Source: Robertkochia flava
GTDB taxonomy: Bacteria > Bacteroidota > Bacteroidia > Flavobacteriales > Flavobacteriaceae
DNA: 64,000 nucleotides
Reading direction: 5' to 3'
Assembly: GCF_020166515.1 (NCBI RefSeq)
Contig: NZ_JAINZT010000006.1
Coordinates: 405,643-469,642 of the forward strand
The notes under the pieces were generated by a model, which saw nothing but the letters and a program-made list of their open reading frames with translations, ran no database searches and was not told the origin of the DNA. Made by a program: the position numbers and the translations under genes. Shown piece after piece: positions 38,359 to 49,566 of the stretch (the stretch's first letter is position 1; every line of letters begins with the position of its first letter).

Positions 38359-39137
38359 ATTTCTAATTCTATGGTTCCTTCAAACACTTGTACCGCAGGC
38401 CCCTGCAGCACAACTTTAGTATATCCTTCTGTAGTCGGCTCAAAGGAAACCGACAACATCCCGCCGGGGGTTTGCAGGCGAACTTTAGTGCCCTGGGTAA
38501 GCTTACGGTCATACATGGCAAGAGCAACTGCTGTAACCCCGGTACCACAGGAAAGGGTTTCATCTTCCACCCCACGTTCGTAGGTACGTACTGCGAACAG
38601 ATCGTCTTCCAGTTTCTCCACAAAGTTAATATTACTACCCCCTTGTCCGTATTTGCTATAGCGCAACCTGGAGCCTTCCTGCCTGACATCCAGGTCCTTC
38701 AGATGCGGATGCATTTGTACGTGATGGGGAGAGCCTGTATCCAGGAAACTAAATCCGGGAAAATGCTCGACCTTAGATACTGCCTGCATTTCAAGACTCA
38801 CTTCCTTGCCGCTAATGGTAGCCTCATGAATCCCGTCCACAGCCATAAAGGTTGTTTTGTTACCAATAACACCCAGGTAATGGGCAAAGGCCACCAGGCA
38901 CCTTCCTCCGTTCCCGCACATGGTACTTTCATTTCCATCCGCATTATAATACACCATCCTGAAGTCGGTGTCATCATCTTCTTCCAGCAGTATCAGTCCG
39001 TCAGCACCTATGCCAAATTTTCTGTCACAAAGCAGGCTGACCAGTTTGGTATTATTTTTGGGAAATTTCATTGAACGGTTATCGATCATAACAAAATCAT
39101 TACCCGTTCCCTGGTATTTAAAGAAATGAAGTTTCAT
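38355..39137 (-). CDS. dapF: Diaminopimelate epimerase
   Basis: 260 residues. It interconverts LL- and meso-diaminopimelate, supplying peptidoglycan and lysine synthesis. The two catalytic cysteines are visible, Cys74 (MCGNGGRC) and Cys197 (LSCGTGVTAVA), with the FFKYQGTGNDFVMID start typical of the family. Slightly short but complete. It leads the operon with GNAT and mltG and has a TATATTTG promoter box about 20 bp upstream. Confidence 0.96.
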   Translation of the reverse strand: MKLHFFKYQGTGNDFVMIDNRSMKFPKNNTKLVSLLCDRKFGIGADGLILLEEDDDTDFRMVYYNADGNESTMCGNGGRCLVAFAHYLGVIGNKTTFMAVDGIHEATISGKEVSLEMQAVSKVEHFPGFSFLDTGSPHHVQMHPHLKDLDVRQEGSRLRYSKYGQGGSNINFVEKLEDDLFAVRTYERGVEDETLSCGTGVTAVALAMYDRKLTQGTKVRLQTPGGMLSVSFEPTTEGYTKVVLQGPAVQVFEGTIELEI

Positions 39138-39154
39138 CAGGCTGTGTTAAGCTG

Positions 39155-39162
39155 CAAATATA
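39155..39162 (-). promoter_or_regulatory. -7 promoter element of the dapF-GNAT-mltG operon
   Basis: Minus strand TATATTTG, an exact TAnnTTTG match, centred about 20 bp before the dapF start codon. The upstream element at 19-bp spacing is weak. Confidence 0.6.
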
Positions 39163-39272
39163 CAACATTGTTAGGCGGATTTCCATTGTTAAAGTCCGGT
39201 TAAAACAAGAGTTCAGACATAATATATCTATAATTTTAATTGTTAATCAAACATAAAACGAGGATGCAAACC

Positions 39273-40670
39273 ATGAAAAAAATTTCGAGTTTATTTTTGT
39301 TAGCTTTGATTAGTGGCGCTGTAACACTTGGAGCGTATAAATTATTTTTTGAGCCTGCCCCGGTGGTCATTAATGACACTAACGGAGCCTCTCCTTTTGT
39401 GAACACTTCCCTTCCCGCTCCGGGATGGGATGCTGAAGATGTCGATTTTACCGCGGCTGCAGAAAATACCGTACATGCTGTGGTGCACGTGAAAAATGTC
39501 ACCATCAGCCGGGGACCAACCAGCCTGTTTGACTTTTACTACGGGTCAGGAGGCGCACAAAGAGCACAGGTGGGTACAGGTTCAGGTGTCATTATTTCCC
39601 CTGATGGCTATATCGTTACTAACAACCATGTGATTGCCAACGCTTCGGAACTCCAGATAACTTTAAACAACAACAAGACCTATAATGCCGAACTTATAGG
39701 AGCTGACTCGGAAACCGATATCGCCTTGTTAAAGATAGACACCGAAGAAGACCTGCCCTACCTGCCTTTTGGAGATTCAGACCAGACCCGGCTTGGTGAA
39801 TGGGTATTGGCTGTGGGGAATCCGTTTAACCTGACCTCTACGGTCACTGCCGGAATCATTAGTGCCAAGGCTCGGGACCTTGACGAAACCGACAGCAGGT
39901 TTCAATCTTTTATACAAACCGATGCTGCGGTAAATCCCGGAAACAGCGGGGGAGCACTGGTAAATATCCGCGGGGAACTGGTGGGTATCAATACAGCCAT
40001 TACTTCCCAGACCGGATCGTATGTCGGGTATTCTTTTGCCGTGCCCAGTAATATTGCGCGTAAGGTCGTGGAAGATATCATGGAATTCGGCGATGTACAG
40101 GTGGTCAATATAGGGATCCGGGGAAGTGACCTGAAAAATTTGGATACCGATCAATTAGGAATCGAAGAGACCGAAGGGATCTATATCGCGGAAATTATTG
40201 AAGACTCCGGGGCAGACAACGCAGGCCTTAAAAAAGGAGATATTATTAAAGAGATTGACGGAATCAAGATAAGTAAGTTCGCCGACCTTACCGGATACCT
40301 GCGCAGCAAACGTCCGAACGACAGGATTTCTCTTGCCATTCTCCGGGATCGCGACCGGATGGAGATTCCCGTAACCCTGTTAAAAAATACAAGTTACGAC
40401 ATCAGAAACCTTGGGCTTTCGGTAAAGGAACTATCCGATAAGGACAGAAAAGATTTCAGAAATGCAGAAGGAGTCAAGATCATTAACAGCTCTCCTTACT
40501 GGGAAGAAGCCGACCTGGAAGGAAAACTATTGATCGCTATCAACGATATGAAAACCGAATCGATCGATGATGTTAAATCAGCAATGTCTAATCTAAACAA
40601 GTATCGCAGCCTGAGCATTTTGATTTTAAATCAAAAAGGGGAACGAGAAAGAATATATATAAAGGATTAA
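39273..40670 (+). CDS. Trypsin-like serine protease of the HtrA/DegQ family
   Basis: 465 residues from ATG at 39273. It has an N-terminal signal anchor (MKKISSLFLLALISGAVTLGAY). The protease domain has the triad His119 (VTNNHVI), Asp149 (SETDIALLKI) and Ser225 (NPGNSGGAL). A first PDZ domain follows (about 270-355), then a more divergent second one. It degrades or refolds damaged periplasmic proteins. The start is chosen because GAGG lies 9 bp upstream of this ATG. An in-frame TTG at 39240 and ATG at 39264 only extend a basic leader. A strong terminator follows. Confidence 0.93.
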   Translation: MKKISSLFLLALISGAVTLGAYKLFFEPAPVVINDTNGASPFVNTSLPAPGWDAEDVDFTAAAENTVHAVVHVKNVTISRGPTSLFDFYYGSGGAQRAQVGTGSGVIISPDGYIVTNNHVIANASELQITLNNNKTYNAELIGADSETDIALLKIDTEEDLPYLPFGDSDQTRLGEWVLAVGNPFNLTSTVTAGIISAKARDLDETDSRFQSFIQTDAAVNPGNSGGALVNIRGELVGINTAITSQTGSYVGYSFAVPSNIARKVVEDIMEFGDVQVVNIGIRGSDLKNLDTDQLGIEETEGIYIAEIIEDSGADNAGLKKGDIIKEIDGIKISKFADLTGYLRSKRPNDRISLAILRDRDRMEIPVTLLKNTSYDIRNLGLSVKELSDKDRKDFRNAEGVKIINSSPYWEEADLEGKLLIAINDMKTESIDDVKSAMSNLNKYRSLSILILNQKGERERIYIKD

Positions 40671-40701
40671 ATACCTCTTTTTCGGATATAATTCAAAGCG
40701 T

Positions 40702-40732
40702 AAAGGACCTGAAAAACAGGTCCTTTTTTTTT
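40702..40732 (+). terminator. Terminator of the HtrA-like gene
   Basis: AAGGACCTG / CAGGTCCTT with a five-base A loop, then eight T. Confidence 0.92.
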
Positions 40733-40766
40733 AAATAAATTATTTTACGAAAACGTTTGAAATATA

Positions 40767-40774
40767 TACTTTTG
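40767..40774 (+). promoter_or_regulatory. -7 promoter element of the GAPDH gene
   Basis: TACTTTTG, an exact TAnnTTTG match, 38 bp before the start codon and 35 bp after the preceding terminator. Confidence 0.6.
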
Positions 40775-40811
40775 CGCCAAATCATAAGATGTTATAAACA
40801 ACACAAAAAAC

Positions 40812-42263
40812 ATGATAAGTTTAACTACTACCTACGAAAAAGAACTGGCCTTTCAGGCAGACCGACGAAAAGCCGCAGTAGAATTCATTAAGGTTGTAAG
40901 CGACCTTTGGTATGAGAATTCCATTGAACTCGTACTCTTCAGAAATCAGCTGATCGACAAAAGCATCAGTGAGGTGATGAACCTGCATAAATATGCGGCT
41001 GAATTCGTAGAAAAACCCATTTCCATCTTTGATACTGTAGAAATTGCCTATGCCATCAGGGATATGAATTTACCGGCAGCCAAGATTGATATCGGGAAAC
41101 TTACCTATGAATATCATCTTGAAGACAATCATAAGGAGGATGCCAATGAATTTGTACACCATAAATTAAAAGGTGCATGGACCAACGGGGAGATCGAACC
41201 CAAGGATGTGGTACTTTACGGATTCGGGAGAATCGGGCGTTTACTTGCCAGAGAACTTATGCTTAAAACCGGAAGCGGCACACAACTCAGGCTCAGAGCC
41301 ATTGTTACCCGCGGAGAGATCACCCGGGAGGTCCTTGAAAAAAGAGCCTCACTCCTGGCCTATGATTCTGTACACGGCGACTTCCCAGGCACGGTGAGTA
41401 TCGATATGGAGAAAAAGGCCCTGATCATAAATGACACCAGTGTATATGTGATCAGTGCGAACCAGCCCGAAGACATCGATTACACCCGATACGGGATTGA
41501 AAATGCCCTGGTTATTGATAATACCGGAGCTTTCAGAGATGAGCAGGCCCTGGGACGCCACCTGAAATCAAAAGGAGCGAATAAGGTTTTACTGACCGCT
41601 CCGGGAAAAGGAGTTCCCAACATCGTACATGGGGTAAACCACCTCGATTACGACCCGGATACTACGGCTATCTTTTCAGCAGCCTCCTGTACGACAAACG
41701 CCATTACCCCTATCCTGAAGGTTGTGGAAGACACCCTGGGTGTTGAAAAAGGCCACCTGGAAACCATCCATGCCTATACCAACGACCAGAACCTGGTAGA
41801 CAATATGCATAACAAATACCGAAGAGGAAGAGCTGCTGCCCTGAATATGGTGATCACCGAGACGGGTGCCGGAAAAGCCGTTTCAAAGGCCCTGCCTTCC
41901 CTGGAAGGAAAACTTACCTCCAATGCGATCAGGGTTCCTGTGCCAAACGGATCTCTTGTTGTGCTTAATCTGCAGGTGCAAAATGCCACCAGCAGGGATG
42001 AGATCAACAACATCGTTAAGAAATACGCCCTTGAAGGAGACCTGGTAGAGCAGATCAAATACTCCATGAACAATGAGTTGGTATCGTCCGACATCGTAGG
42101 CACCTCGGCACCTGCAATTTATGACAGTAAAGCGACCCTGGTTTCAGATGATGGTGAAAATATCATCCTTTATATATGGTATGATAATGAATACGGATAT
42201 AGTCAGCAGGTGATCCGACTGGCTAAATACATCGCGAAAGTAAGAAGATTCACATATTACTAG
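40812..42263 (+). CDS. Glyceraldehyde-3-phosphate dehydrogenase, long form with N-terminal extension
   Basis: 483 residues, about 150 longer than ordinary GAPDH. Residues 1-130 form an extra helical domain with no recognised motif. Then come the NAD(P)-binding GFGRIGR (137-143) and the catalytic Cys293 (SAASCTTNAI), with the usual C-terminal WYDNEYGYSQQV. It oxidises glyceraldehyde 3-phosphate in glycolysis or runs in reverse. Long GAPDHs of this type are common in Bacteroidetes and may be the gluconeogenic or NADP-preferring form. The role of the extension is not known to me. Confidence 0.92.
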   Translation: MISLTTTYEKELAFQADRRKAAVEFIKVVSDLWYENSIELVLFRNQLIDKSISEVMNLHKYAAEFVEKPISIFDTVEIAYAIRDMNLPAAKIDIGKLTYEYHLEDNHKEDANEFVHHKLKGAWTNGEIEPKDVVLYGFGRIGRLLARELMLKTGSGTQLRLRAIVTRGEITREVLEKRASLLAYDSVHGDFPGTVSIDMEKKALIINDTSVYVISANQPEDIDYTRYGIENALVIDNTGAFRDEQALGRHLKSKGANKVLLTAPGKGVPNIVHGVNHLDYDPDTTAIFSAASCTTNAITPILKVVEDTLGVEKGHLETIHAYTNDQNLVDNMHNKYRRGRAAALNMVITETGAGKAVSKALPSLEGKLTSNAIRVPVPNGSLVVLNLQVQNATSRDEINNIVKKYALEGDLVEQIKYSMNNELVSSDIVGTSAPAIYDSKATLVSDDGENIILYIWYDNEYGYSQQVIRLAKYIAKVRRFTYY

Positions 42264-42337
42264 TAATCAAAAGCTTGAAATATTTTATTTGATCGAAAAC
42301 AATATGTAAATATTATGTCCGTTACCAAGTAAAAACA

Positions 42338-42345
42338 TAAATTTG
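42338..42345 (+). promoter_or_regulatory. -7 promoter element of the coiled-coil membrane protein gene
   Basis: TAAATTTG, an exact TAnnTTTG match, 27 bp before the start codon. Confidence 0.55.
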
Positions 42346-42372
42346 CAACCCAAAACCTAATTTTTCAAGGAC

Positions 42373-42990
42373 ATGATGAAGACCAGAAAGAACTTGCTCA
42401 CAACCTTAGTCTTATCGCTATTTTTAAGTGTTGTGGTTTCGGCCCAGGAGAAGGAAGAGGAACCCTCCTTAAATGACGGAAGCATCGATAAGCAATTTGA
42501 GTACATTATGACCGAGGCCAATAATTACCGTAATTATAAGGTCGTTAAAACGGCATGGCTCAATACTTTGAAGAAAAACACCCTGGATTCGATCGCAAGA
42601 CTGGAAAATGAACTGGCCTCCAGCCAGGATCTCACTTCCAAACAGAAATCAGAGATCGACGGGTTGAAGACGGAATTGGCCAATACCAATGCCCAGTTAT
42701 CGAATGTAACCGAAGAAAAGGACAGTATTTCCTTTTTTGGATCACTCATCGATAAGCCGGTTTATAAGTCCATCATGTGGGGTATTGTAGCTGCACTGAC
42801 CCTTGTGCTTTTACTTTTTATTTACAAGTTCAAAAATGCCAATGCGGTTACCCAGGAAGCGAAACAATCACTCGCCGAGCTGGAACAGGAATATGAAGAA
42901 CACCGCAGAAAAGCTTTGGAGCGAGAGCAAAAAGCCAGAAGACAGCTGCAGGATGAGATCAACAAGCAAAAGATGCAAAAATCGAAATAA
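42373..42990 (+). CDS. Exported coiled-coil protein with one transmembrane helix, upstream of trmD
   Basis: 205 residues. A signal peptide (about 1-24, ending VVVSAQ) is followed by a periplasmic coiled coil (about 60-112, Glu/Lys/Leu heptads). One transmembrane helix comes next (about 130-152, IMWGIVAALTLVLLLFIYKF), then a cytoplasmic, highly charged coiled coil to the end. Homologues next to trmD are sometimes labelled tRNA methyltransferase in databases; nothing in this sequence supports an enzyme. It has its own promoter box and terminator. The architecture suggests a structural or scaffolding role in the envelope. Confidence 0.8.
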   Translation: MMKTRKNLLTTLVLSLFLSVVVSAQEKEEEPSLNDGSIDKQFEYIMTEANNYRNYKVVKTAWLNTLKKNTLDSIARLENELASSQDLTSKQKSEIDGLKTELANTNAQLSNVTEEKDSISFFGSLIDKPVYKSIMWGIVAALTLVLLLFIYKFKNANAVTQEAKQSLAELEQEYEEHRRKALEREQKARRQLQDEINKQKMQKSK

Positions 42991-43012
42991 GTCATCCAGA
43001 CTCATTACTTTG

Positions 43013-43039
43013 AAAACTCCCCAAACGGGGAGTTTTTTT
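43013..43039 (+). terminator. Terminator after the coiled-coil protein gene
   Basis: AAACTCCCC / GGGGAGTTT with a tight AAAC loop, then a run of T. It lies about 60 bp before trmD. Confidence 0.9.
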
Positions 43040-43098
43040 ATGAGCACCACTCCTCTCCTCCCTGGAATATTTCGCATCTTTGCAAAAAACCGGAAACC

Positions 43099-43776
43099 AT
43101 GCGTATTGACATCATTACGGTATTACCCGACCTAATTCAGAGTCCGTTTGAAGCCTCTATTTTAAAAAGAGCTATAGAAAAAGGGTTGGTCGAGGTACAT
43201 TTTCACAACCTGCGCGACTATACCACCAACAAGTACAAAACCGTAGACGACTATCAGTTTGGCGGTGGGGCGGGCATGGTCATGATGATCGAACCCATAG
43301 ACAAATGCATTACCGGGTTACAGGCGCAACGCACCTATGACGAGATTATTTATATGACCCCGGACGGGGTTACCCTGAACCAGGGGATCGCTAACGAACT
43401 TTCGCTGAAAGGGAACCTGATGATCCTTTGTGGGCACTATAAAGGCGTAGATCAAAGAGTAAGAGACCGATTCATTACCCGGGAAATCTCCATAGGCGAT
43501 TACGTGCTTTCCGGAGGAGAGCTGGGTGCTGCGGTTTTGTGTGATGCGGTTATACGCCTGATTCCGGGAGTGTTAAACAATGAAACATCGGCCCTTACCG
43601 ACTCTTTCCAGGACAACCTGCTGGCCCCTCCGGTGTACACCAGGCCATCGGATTACAAGGGCATGAAGGTACCGGAAGTGCTGCTAAGCGGTAATTTTGC
43701 AAAGATCGAAGCCTGGAGAGAACAGCAGGCCCTGGAGCGTACCCGATCGCGGAGGCCGGATCTTTTGGAAGACTAA
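43099..43776 (+). CDS. trmD: tRNA (guanine-N1-)-methyltransferase
   Basis: 225 residues. This SPOUT-class enzyme methylates G37 of tRNAs to prevent frameshifting. The knotted SAM-binding site has [12 protein letters not shown] (about 55-66), [12 protein letters not shown] (about 112-123) and [10 protein letters not shown] (about 133-142). It is followed after 121 bp by rplS, the usual partner in bacterial trmD operons, but a good promoter lies between them here. A terminator precedes it. Confidence 0.97.
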   Translation: MRIDIITVLPDLIQSPFEASILKRAIEKGLVEVHFHNLRDYTTNKYKTVDDYQFGGGAGMVMMIEPIDKCITGLQAQRTYDEIIYMTPDGVTLNQGIANELSLKGNLMILCGHYKGVDQRVRDRFITREISIGDYVLSGGELGAAVLCDAVIRLIPGVLNNETSALTDSFQDNLLAPPVYTRPSDYKGMKVPEVLLSGNFAKIEAWREQQALERTRSRRPDLLED

Positions 43777-43796
43777 AGGTTTTTGAAGCGGAAAGA

Positions 43797-43827
43797 ATTG
43801 TAAATTAAAATTAAATAATTATTTTTG
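43797..43827 (+). promoter_or_regulatory. Promoter of rplS
   Basis: ATTG (43797-43800), exactly 19 bp spacer, TATTTTTG (43820-43827). This is one of the best matches to the Bacteroidetes TTTG-N19-TAnnTTTG promoter in the window. It gives rplS a leader of roughly 65 nt, which could hold an autoregulatory site. Confidence 0.72.
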
Positions 43828-43897
43828 CATCCAATTTCAGATCAACCTCTGGCGATAATCGTGAATGTTGGTATGATATAATTCTAAAAATAGCAAA

Positions 43898-44248
43898 ATG
43901 GAAGCTTTAGTAAAATTTGTTCAGGATGAGTTTGTAGAAAAAAAAGAATTTCCTGAATTCTCTGCTGGAGACACGATCACTGTTTATTACGAGATTAAAG
44001 AAGGTGAAAAAACCCGTACTCAGTTCTTCAGAGGGGTAGTTATCCAGAGAAGAGGTACTGGTCTTACAGAAACCTTTACCATCAGAAAAATGTCTGGAAC
44101 TGTTGGTGTTGAAAGGATTTTCCCAATCAACATGCCGGCGCTTCAAAAGGTCGAGATCAACAAGCGTGGTAAAGTACGCAGAGCTCGTATCTACTATTTC
44201 AGAGGGCTTACCGGTAAGAAAGCGAGAATCAAAGAGGTACGTTCTTAA
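43898..44248 (+). CDS. rplS: 50S ribosomal protein L19
   Basis: 116 residues, typical for L19. Motifs include FSAGDTITVYYEIKEGEKTR near 21-40, FRGVVIQRRGTG and the conserved basic end VEINKRGKVRRARIYYFRG. L19 sits at the 30S-50S interface. Codon use looks strongly biased, as expected for a ribosomal gene. It has its own promoter and is followed by a strong terminator. Confidence 0.98.
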   Translation: MEALVKFVQDEFVEKKEFPEFSAGDTITVYYEIKEGEKTRTQFFRGVVIQRRGTGLTETFTIRKMSGTVGVERIFPINMPALQKVEINKRGKVRRARIYYFRGLTGKKARIKEVRS

Positions 44249-44270
44249 GTATCCGATTTATCATAAAAAG

Positions 44271-44297
44271 AAATCCCGCCCTGTGCGGGATTTTTTT
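44271..44297 (+). terminator. Terminator of rplS
   Basis: AATCCCGC / GCGGGATT with a 4-5 base loop, then seven T. Confidence 0.93.
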
Positions 44298-44684
44298 GTT
44301 GATAACCACTGCCTTGCACACCATGGCAAATTGTTGATATTTTTTAACACGCAAAGTGCTGATTTATAGAATTTTATAACTACTTTGCAATCAGTAAAAA
44401 GTTCTTATTCATAATAAAGTATTGCGATTTAATTAGGTCTCGAAGAATTTCTGCTACCCACAGTAGTGAAGGATTCCACAGAAAGTTTGAATCATTCATT
44501 GAATTGAATGGTCAGTGCCGAAACTTCAGCATCGGAAGAGGCTGAAAGAGTAGGAAATTGAATTGTCAATAGCAGAGATCTTAGTTATACCATTTATAGG
44601 TATAAATATTATCTCAAACAGGAAATAGTCGATCAGTGTAGTTGAATTAATTGTAGAGTTAATAAATGTAATTGACTGTTTCCA
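44298..44684. other. Intergenic region between rplS and icd, possible small RNA gene
   Basis: Nearly 390 bp between the rplS terminator and a second strong terminator. There is no convincing open frame on either strand; the longest are under 65 codons, with poor composition. A TACTTTG box at 44381 could start a plus-strand RNA of about 340 nt ending at the 44685-44733 hairpin. Two AT-rich inverted segments (ATACCATTTATAGGTAT near 44587) add local structure. An RNA is suggested only because a terminator exists with no gene to terminate. A decayed gene is the other explanation. Confidence 0.35.
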
Positions 44685-44733
44685 AAAAAGCCATATCATC
44701 TCATTCAAGTCATGATATGGCTTTTGTTTTTTA
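44685..44733 (+). terminator. Orphan terminator upstream of icd
   Basis: AAAAGCCATATCAT / ATGATATGGCTTTT with a 12-base loop, followed by GTTTTTT. No protein gene lies between this and the rplS terminator. Confidence 0.85.
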
Positions 44734-44796
44734 TGCCCGCCACATTGTTTTCCTTTCTACCTCGCAATCCCGCTACCGGAAACAGACTTAAAATTG

Positions 44797-44804
44797 TATA
44801 TTTG
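44797..44804 (+). promoter_or_regulatory. -7 promoter element of icd
   Basis: TATATTTG, an exact TAnnTTTG match, 31 bp before the start codon. No clear upstream element at 19 bp. Confidence 0.6.
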
Positions 44805-44829
44805 CGCAGTTTAATAAAATAAGTTCTAA

Positions 44830-47055
<2,226 letters not shown>

Positions 47056-47072
47056 TCCTGTCAGAAAAAGCA

Positions 47073-47104
47073 AAAAAGGCCTGATTTTACATCAGGCCTT
47101 TTTC
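47073..47104 (+). terminator. Terminator of icd
   Basis: AAAAAGGCCTGAT / ATCAGGCCTTTTT with a short TTTAC loop. Confidence 0.93.
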
Positions 47105-47160
47105 ATTTAAGGGATAGGATACTTCTGATAAATTCTGTTTAACTTTATCGCAAAAAAGTT

Positions 47161-49563
47161 ATGCAAAAAGTTTTCAGGCTTTTCAGCTTGATCCTGATCT
47201 TGATTCAGGCTCCCCGGATCGCCGCCCAGGAAACCTATACCATAAGTGGAGAGGTTTCTGAACGCAACACCACGGAATCGGTTATCGGCGCCACCATTCT
47301 TGCTGAGGGAACCCGCCAGGGAACCGCAACCAACGAATATGGATTCTATTCTTTAACCCTGCCCAAAGGTAAGTACACGATTATCATTTCTGCCCTGGGT
47401 TTTAAAAGCGTTTCCAGGGAGATCGATCTTCAAGGCAACCTCAGACTCGACATCCAACTGGAAGAAAATACAGAACTACTCGACGAAGTCGTGGTGAGCG
47501 AGGATACCGAGCGCCTGGAGATCAATCAGCCTCAAATGAGTGTTAATGCCCTGAAATCTACTACGATTAAAAATATACCCGTTGTCCTCGGGGAAGCAGA
47601 TGTACTGCGATCTCTGGTACTCTTACCCGGAGTGTCCAACGGAGGTGAAGGCGCTTCAGGATTCAATGTTCGGGGGGGTGCAGCAGATCAAAACCTGATC
47701 TTACTTGACGAAGCTATTATCTTTAATTCCTCACACCTCTTCGGATTTTTCTCGGTATTCAATCCCGATGCCATCAAAGACATAAAACTGTACAAGGGAG
47801 GTATTCCTGCCCGCTATGGAGGCCGTGTTTCTTCTGTACTGGACATCTACCAGAAGGAAGGGAATAAAAACGACTTTAAGGTGAACGGTGGGATTGGGCT
47901 GGTCGCTTCCCGGCTTTTGGTAGAAGGCCCGATCACTAAAGAGCGTTCCTCATTTTTATTGGGTGGAAGAAGCTCTTATGCACATCTCTTTCTGCCCCTG
48001 TTCGATATCAATAATTCCGCCAGCTTTTATGATCTTAATACCAAGATCAGCTTTAAGCTCAATCCCAACAACAATATCTATTTCTCCGGCTACTTCGGAC
48101 GTGACCGCTTCAGTATTGAAGATCGTTTTATAAATTATTACGGGAATGCGGTATTCAATTTCAGGTGGAATCATCTTTTTTCTGAAAAGCTCTTCTCGAA
48201 CCTCTCTTTGATCTATTCGGACTACGACTATGGACTGGAACTGGATTTTGTAGGATTTGAATGGGATTCGGGAATTCAAAATATGAACCTGAAATACGAT
48301 CTGAAGTACTACCTCAATAACAATATTCAGATCAATTTCGGGCTTAATAATATTTACTACGGGTTTAATCCCGGAAAGATCATCCCAAACCGGGAAGATT
48401 CAGGTATTGTAGAAGACCAGCTCACAAAAAAATATGCCAACGAGCTCGCGGTATATGGCGACATCGAGCAGCGCATCACAGACGAGTTGAGCATACAGTA
48501 CGGTTTGCGATGGAGTCATTTTACCCGTCTTGGGCAGGACGAGATCGCCGTCTACGAAAATGATCTGCCGGTGCTCTACGATCCGGAGACCGGTATTTAT
48601 AAGGAGGCCGTGCCTACGGATATTATTACCGGGGAAAGAAGCAATTCCCTGGCAACCTTCATGAATTTTGAACCGAGGTTTTCACTCACCTATCACTGGG
48701 ACGATCAGAATGCGATTAAAGCGAGCTATATGCGAATTTCGCAATACTTGCATCTTTTGTCCAATACCAGTTCGCCAACCCCACTTGATGTATGGACGCC
48801 AAGCGGACCCTTCATCAAGCCTCAGCTTTCAGATCAGATCGCTGCCGGATACTTCAGAGAATTCAACAATGCAGGACTAAGCCTGGAAACGGAGGTTTTT
48901 TACAAGAAGATCAGGAACAGGATCGATTATATTGACGGGGCCGATCTTATCGCCAAAGAGAATATAGAAACCGTTATCTTAAACGGGGAGGCCAGGGCTT
49001 ACGGGGTCGAATTTCTTTTGCGAAAGAATACCGGAAATTTCAAGGGCTGGCTGGCCTACACCCTGAGTCGTTCAGAACAAAGAACACCGGGAAGAGGTTC
49101 GGTAGACTTTAACGGCACCACGGTTGAAGAACCGGGAATTAATAATGGGCAGTGGTACAGCACCCCCTGGGATAAAACCCATGATATTTCTCTTTACGGC
49201 AGCTATCAGTTCAACAGAAAATGGAAGATGAATGCCAATTTCATATATCAAACCGGGCAACCCACAAATTACCCGATAGGGCAATTTGAATTTCAGGGAT
49301 TAAGTGTACCCTATTACGGACTTCGCAACGAGGTGCGGCTTCCGGATTACCACCGCCTGGATCTTTCCGTTTCCCTCACCCCGGATAAAAACGGGGAGCG
49401 CAGGTGGCAGGGAGAATGGGTTTTCAGTATTTACAATGCGTACAATCGAAAAAATGCGGCTTCCATTAACTTCCGCAGAAATACAGACAGCGGCAATAAC
49501 GAAGCGGTAAGAACTGCCATTTTCGGGATCGTTCCCTCGGTAACCTATAATTTTAACTTTTAA
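47161..49563 (+). CDS. TonB-dependent receptor with carboxypeptidase-regulatory-like domain
   Basis: 800 residues. Signal peptide (1-22, ending RIAAQ), regulatory-like beta-sandwich (about 25-110, ISGEVSERNT to LQLDIQLEE), plug domain with LVLLPGVSNGGEGASGFNVRGG near 150-172 and YKGGIPARYGGRVSS near 210-225, then a 22-strand barrel ending in YNFNF. It is followed 3 bp later by a DUF4249 lipoprotein gene. This receptor/DUF4249 pair is a common Bacteroidetes uptake unit distinct from SusCD. The ligand is unknown. Confidence 0.92.
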   Translation: MQKVFRLFSLILILIQAPRIAAQETYTISGEVSERNTTESVIGATILAEGTRQGTATNEYGFYSLTLPKGKYTIIISALGFKSVSREIDLQGNLRLDIQLEENTELLDEVVVSEDTERLEINQPQMSVNALKSTTIKNIPVVLGEADVLRSLVLLPGVSNGGEGASGFNVRGGAADQNLILLDEAIIFNSSHLFGFFSVFNPDAIKDIKLYKGGIPARYGGRVSSVLDIYQKEGNKNDFKVNGGIGLVASRLLVEGPITKERSSFLLGGRSSYAHLFLPLFDINNSASFYDLNTKISFKLNPNNNIYFSGYFGRDRFSIEDRFINYYGNAVFNFRWNHLFSEKLFSNLSLIYSDYDYGLELDFVGFEWDSGIQNMNLKYDLKYYLNNNIQINFGLNNIYYGFNPGKIIPNREDSGIVEDQLTKKYANELAVYGDIEQRITDELSIQYGLRWSHFTRLGQDEIAVYENDLPVLYDPETGIYKEAVPTDIITGERSNSLATFMNFEPRFSLTYHWDDQNAIKASYMRISQYLHLLSNTSSPTPLDVWTPSGPFIKPQLSDQIAAGYFREFNNAGLSLETEVFYKKIRNRIDYIDGADLIAKENIETVILNGEARAYGVEFLLRKNTGNFKGWLAYTLSRSEQRTPGRGSVDFNGTTVEEPGINNGQWYSTPWDKTHDISLYGSYQFNRKWKMNANFIYQTGQPTNYPIGQFEFQGLSVPYYGLRNEVRLPDYHRLDLSVSLTPDKNGERRWQGEWVFSIYNAYNRKNAASINFRRNTDSGNNEAVRTAIFGIVPSVTYNFNF

Positions 49564-49566
49564 GTC

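Noticed and set aside
39240..39272. TTG/ATG upstream starts for the HtrA-like protease
   Set aside because: The extension is basic, precedes a complete signal anchor, and GAGG is correctly spaced for ATG at 39273.
44526..44708. Minus-strand open frame of 60 codons between rplS and icd
   Set aside because: It runs through the terminator hairpin, is very rich in Ile/Asn/Ser and has no homology that I recognise.
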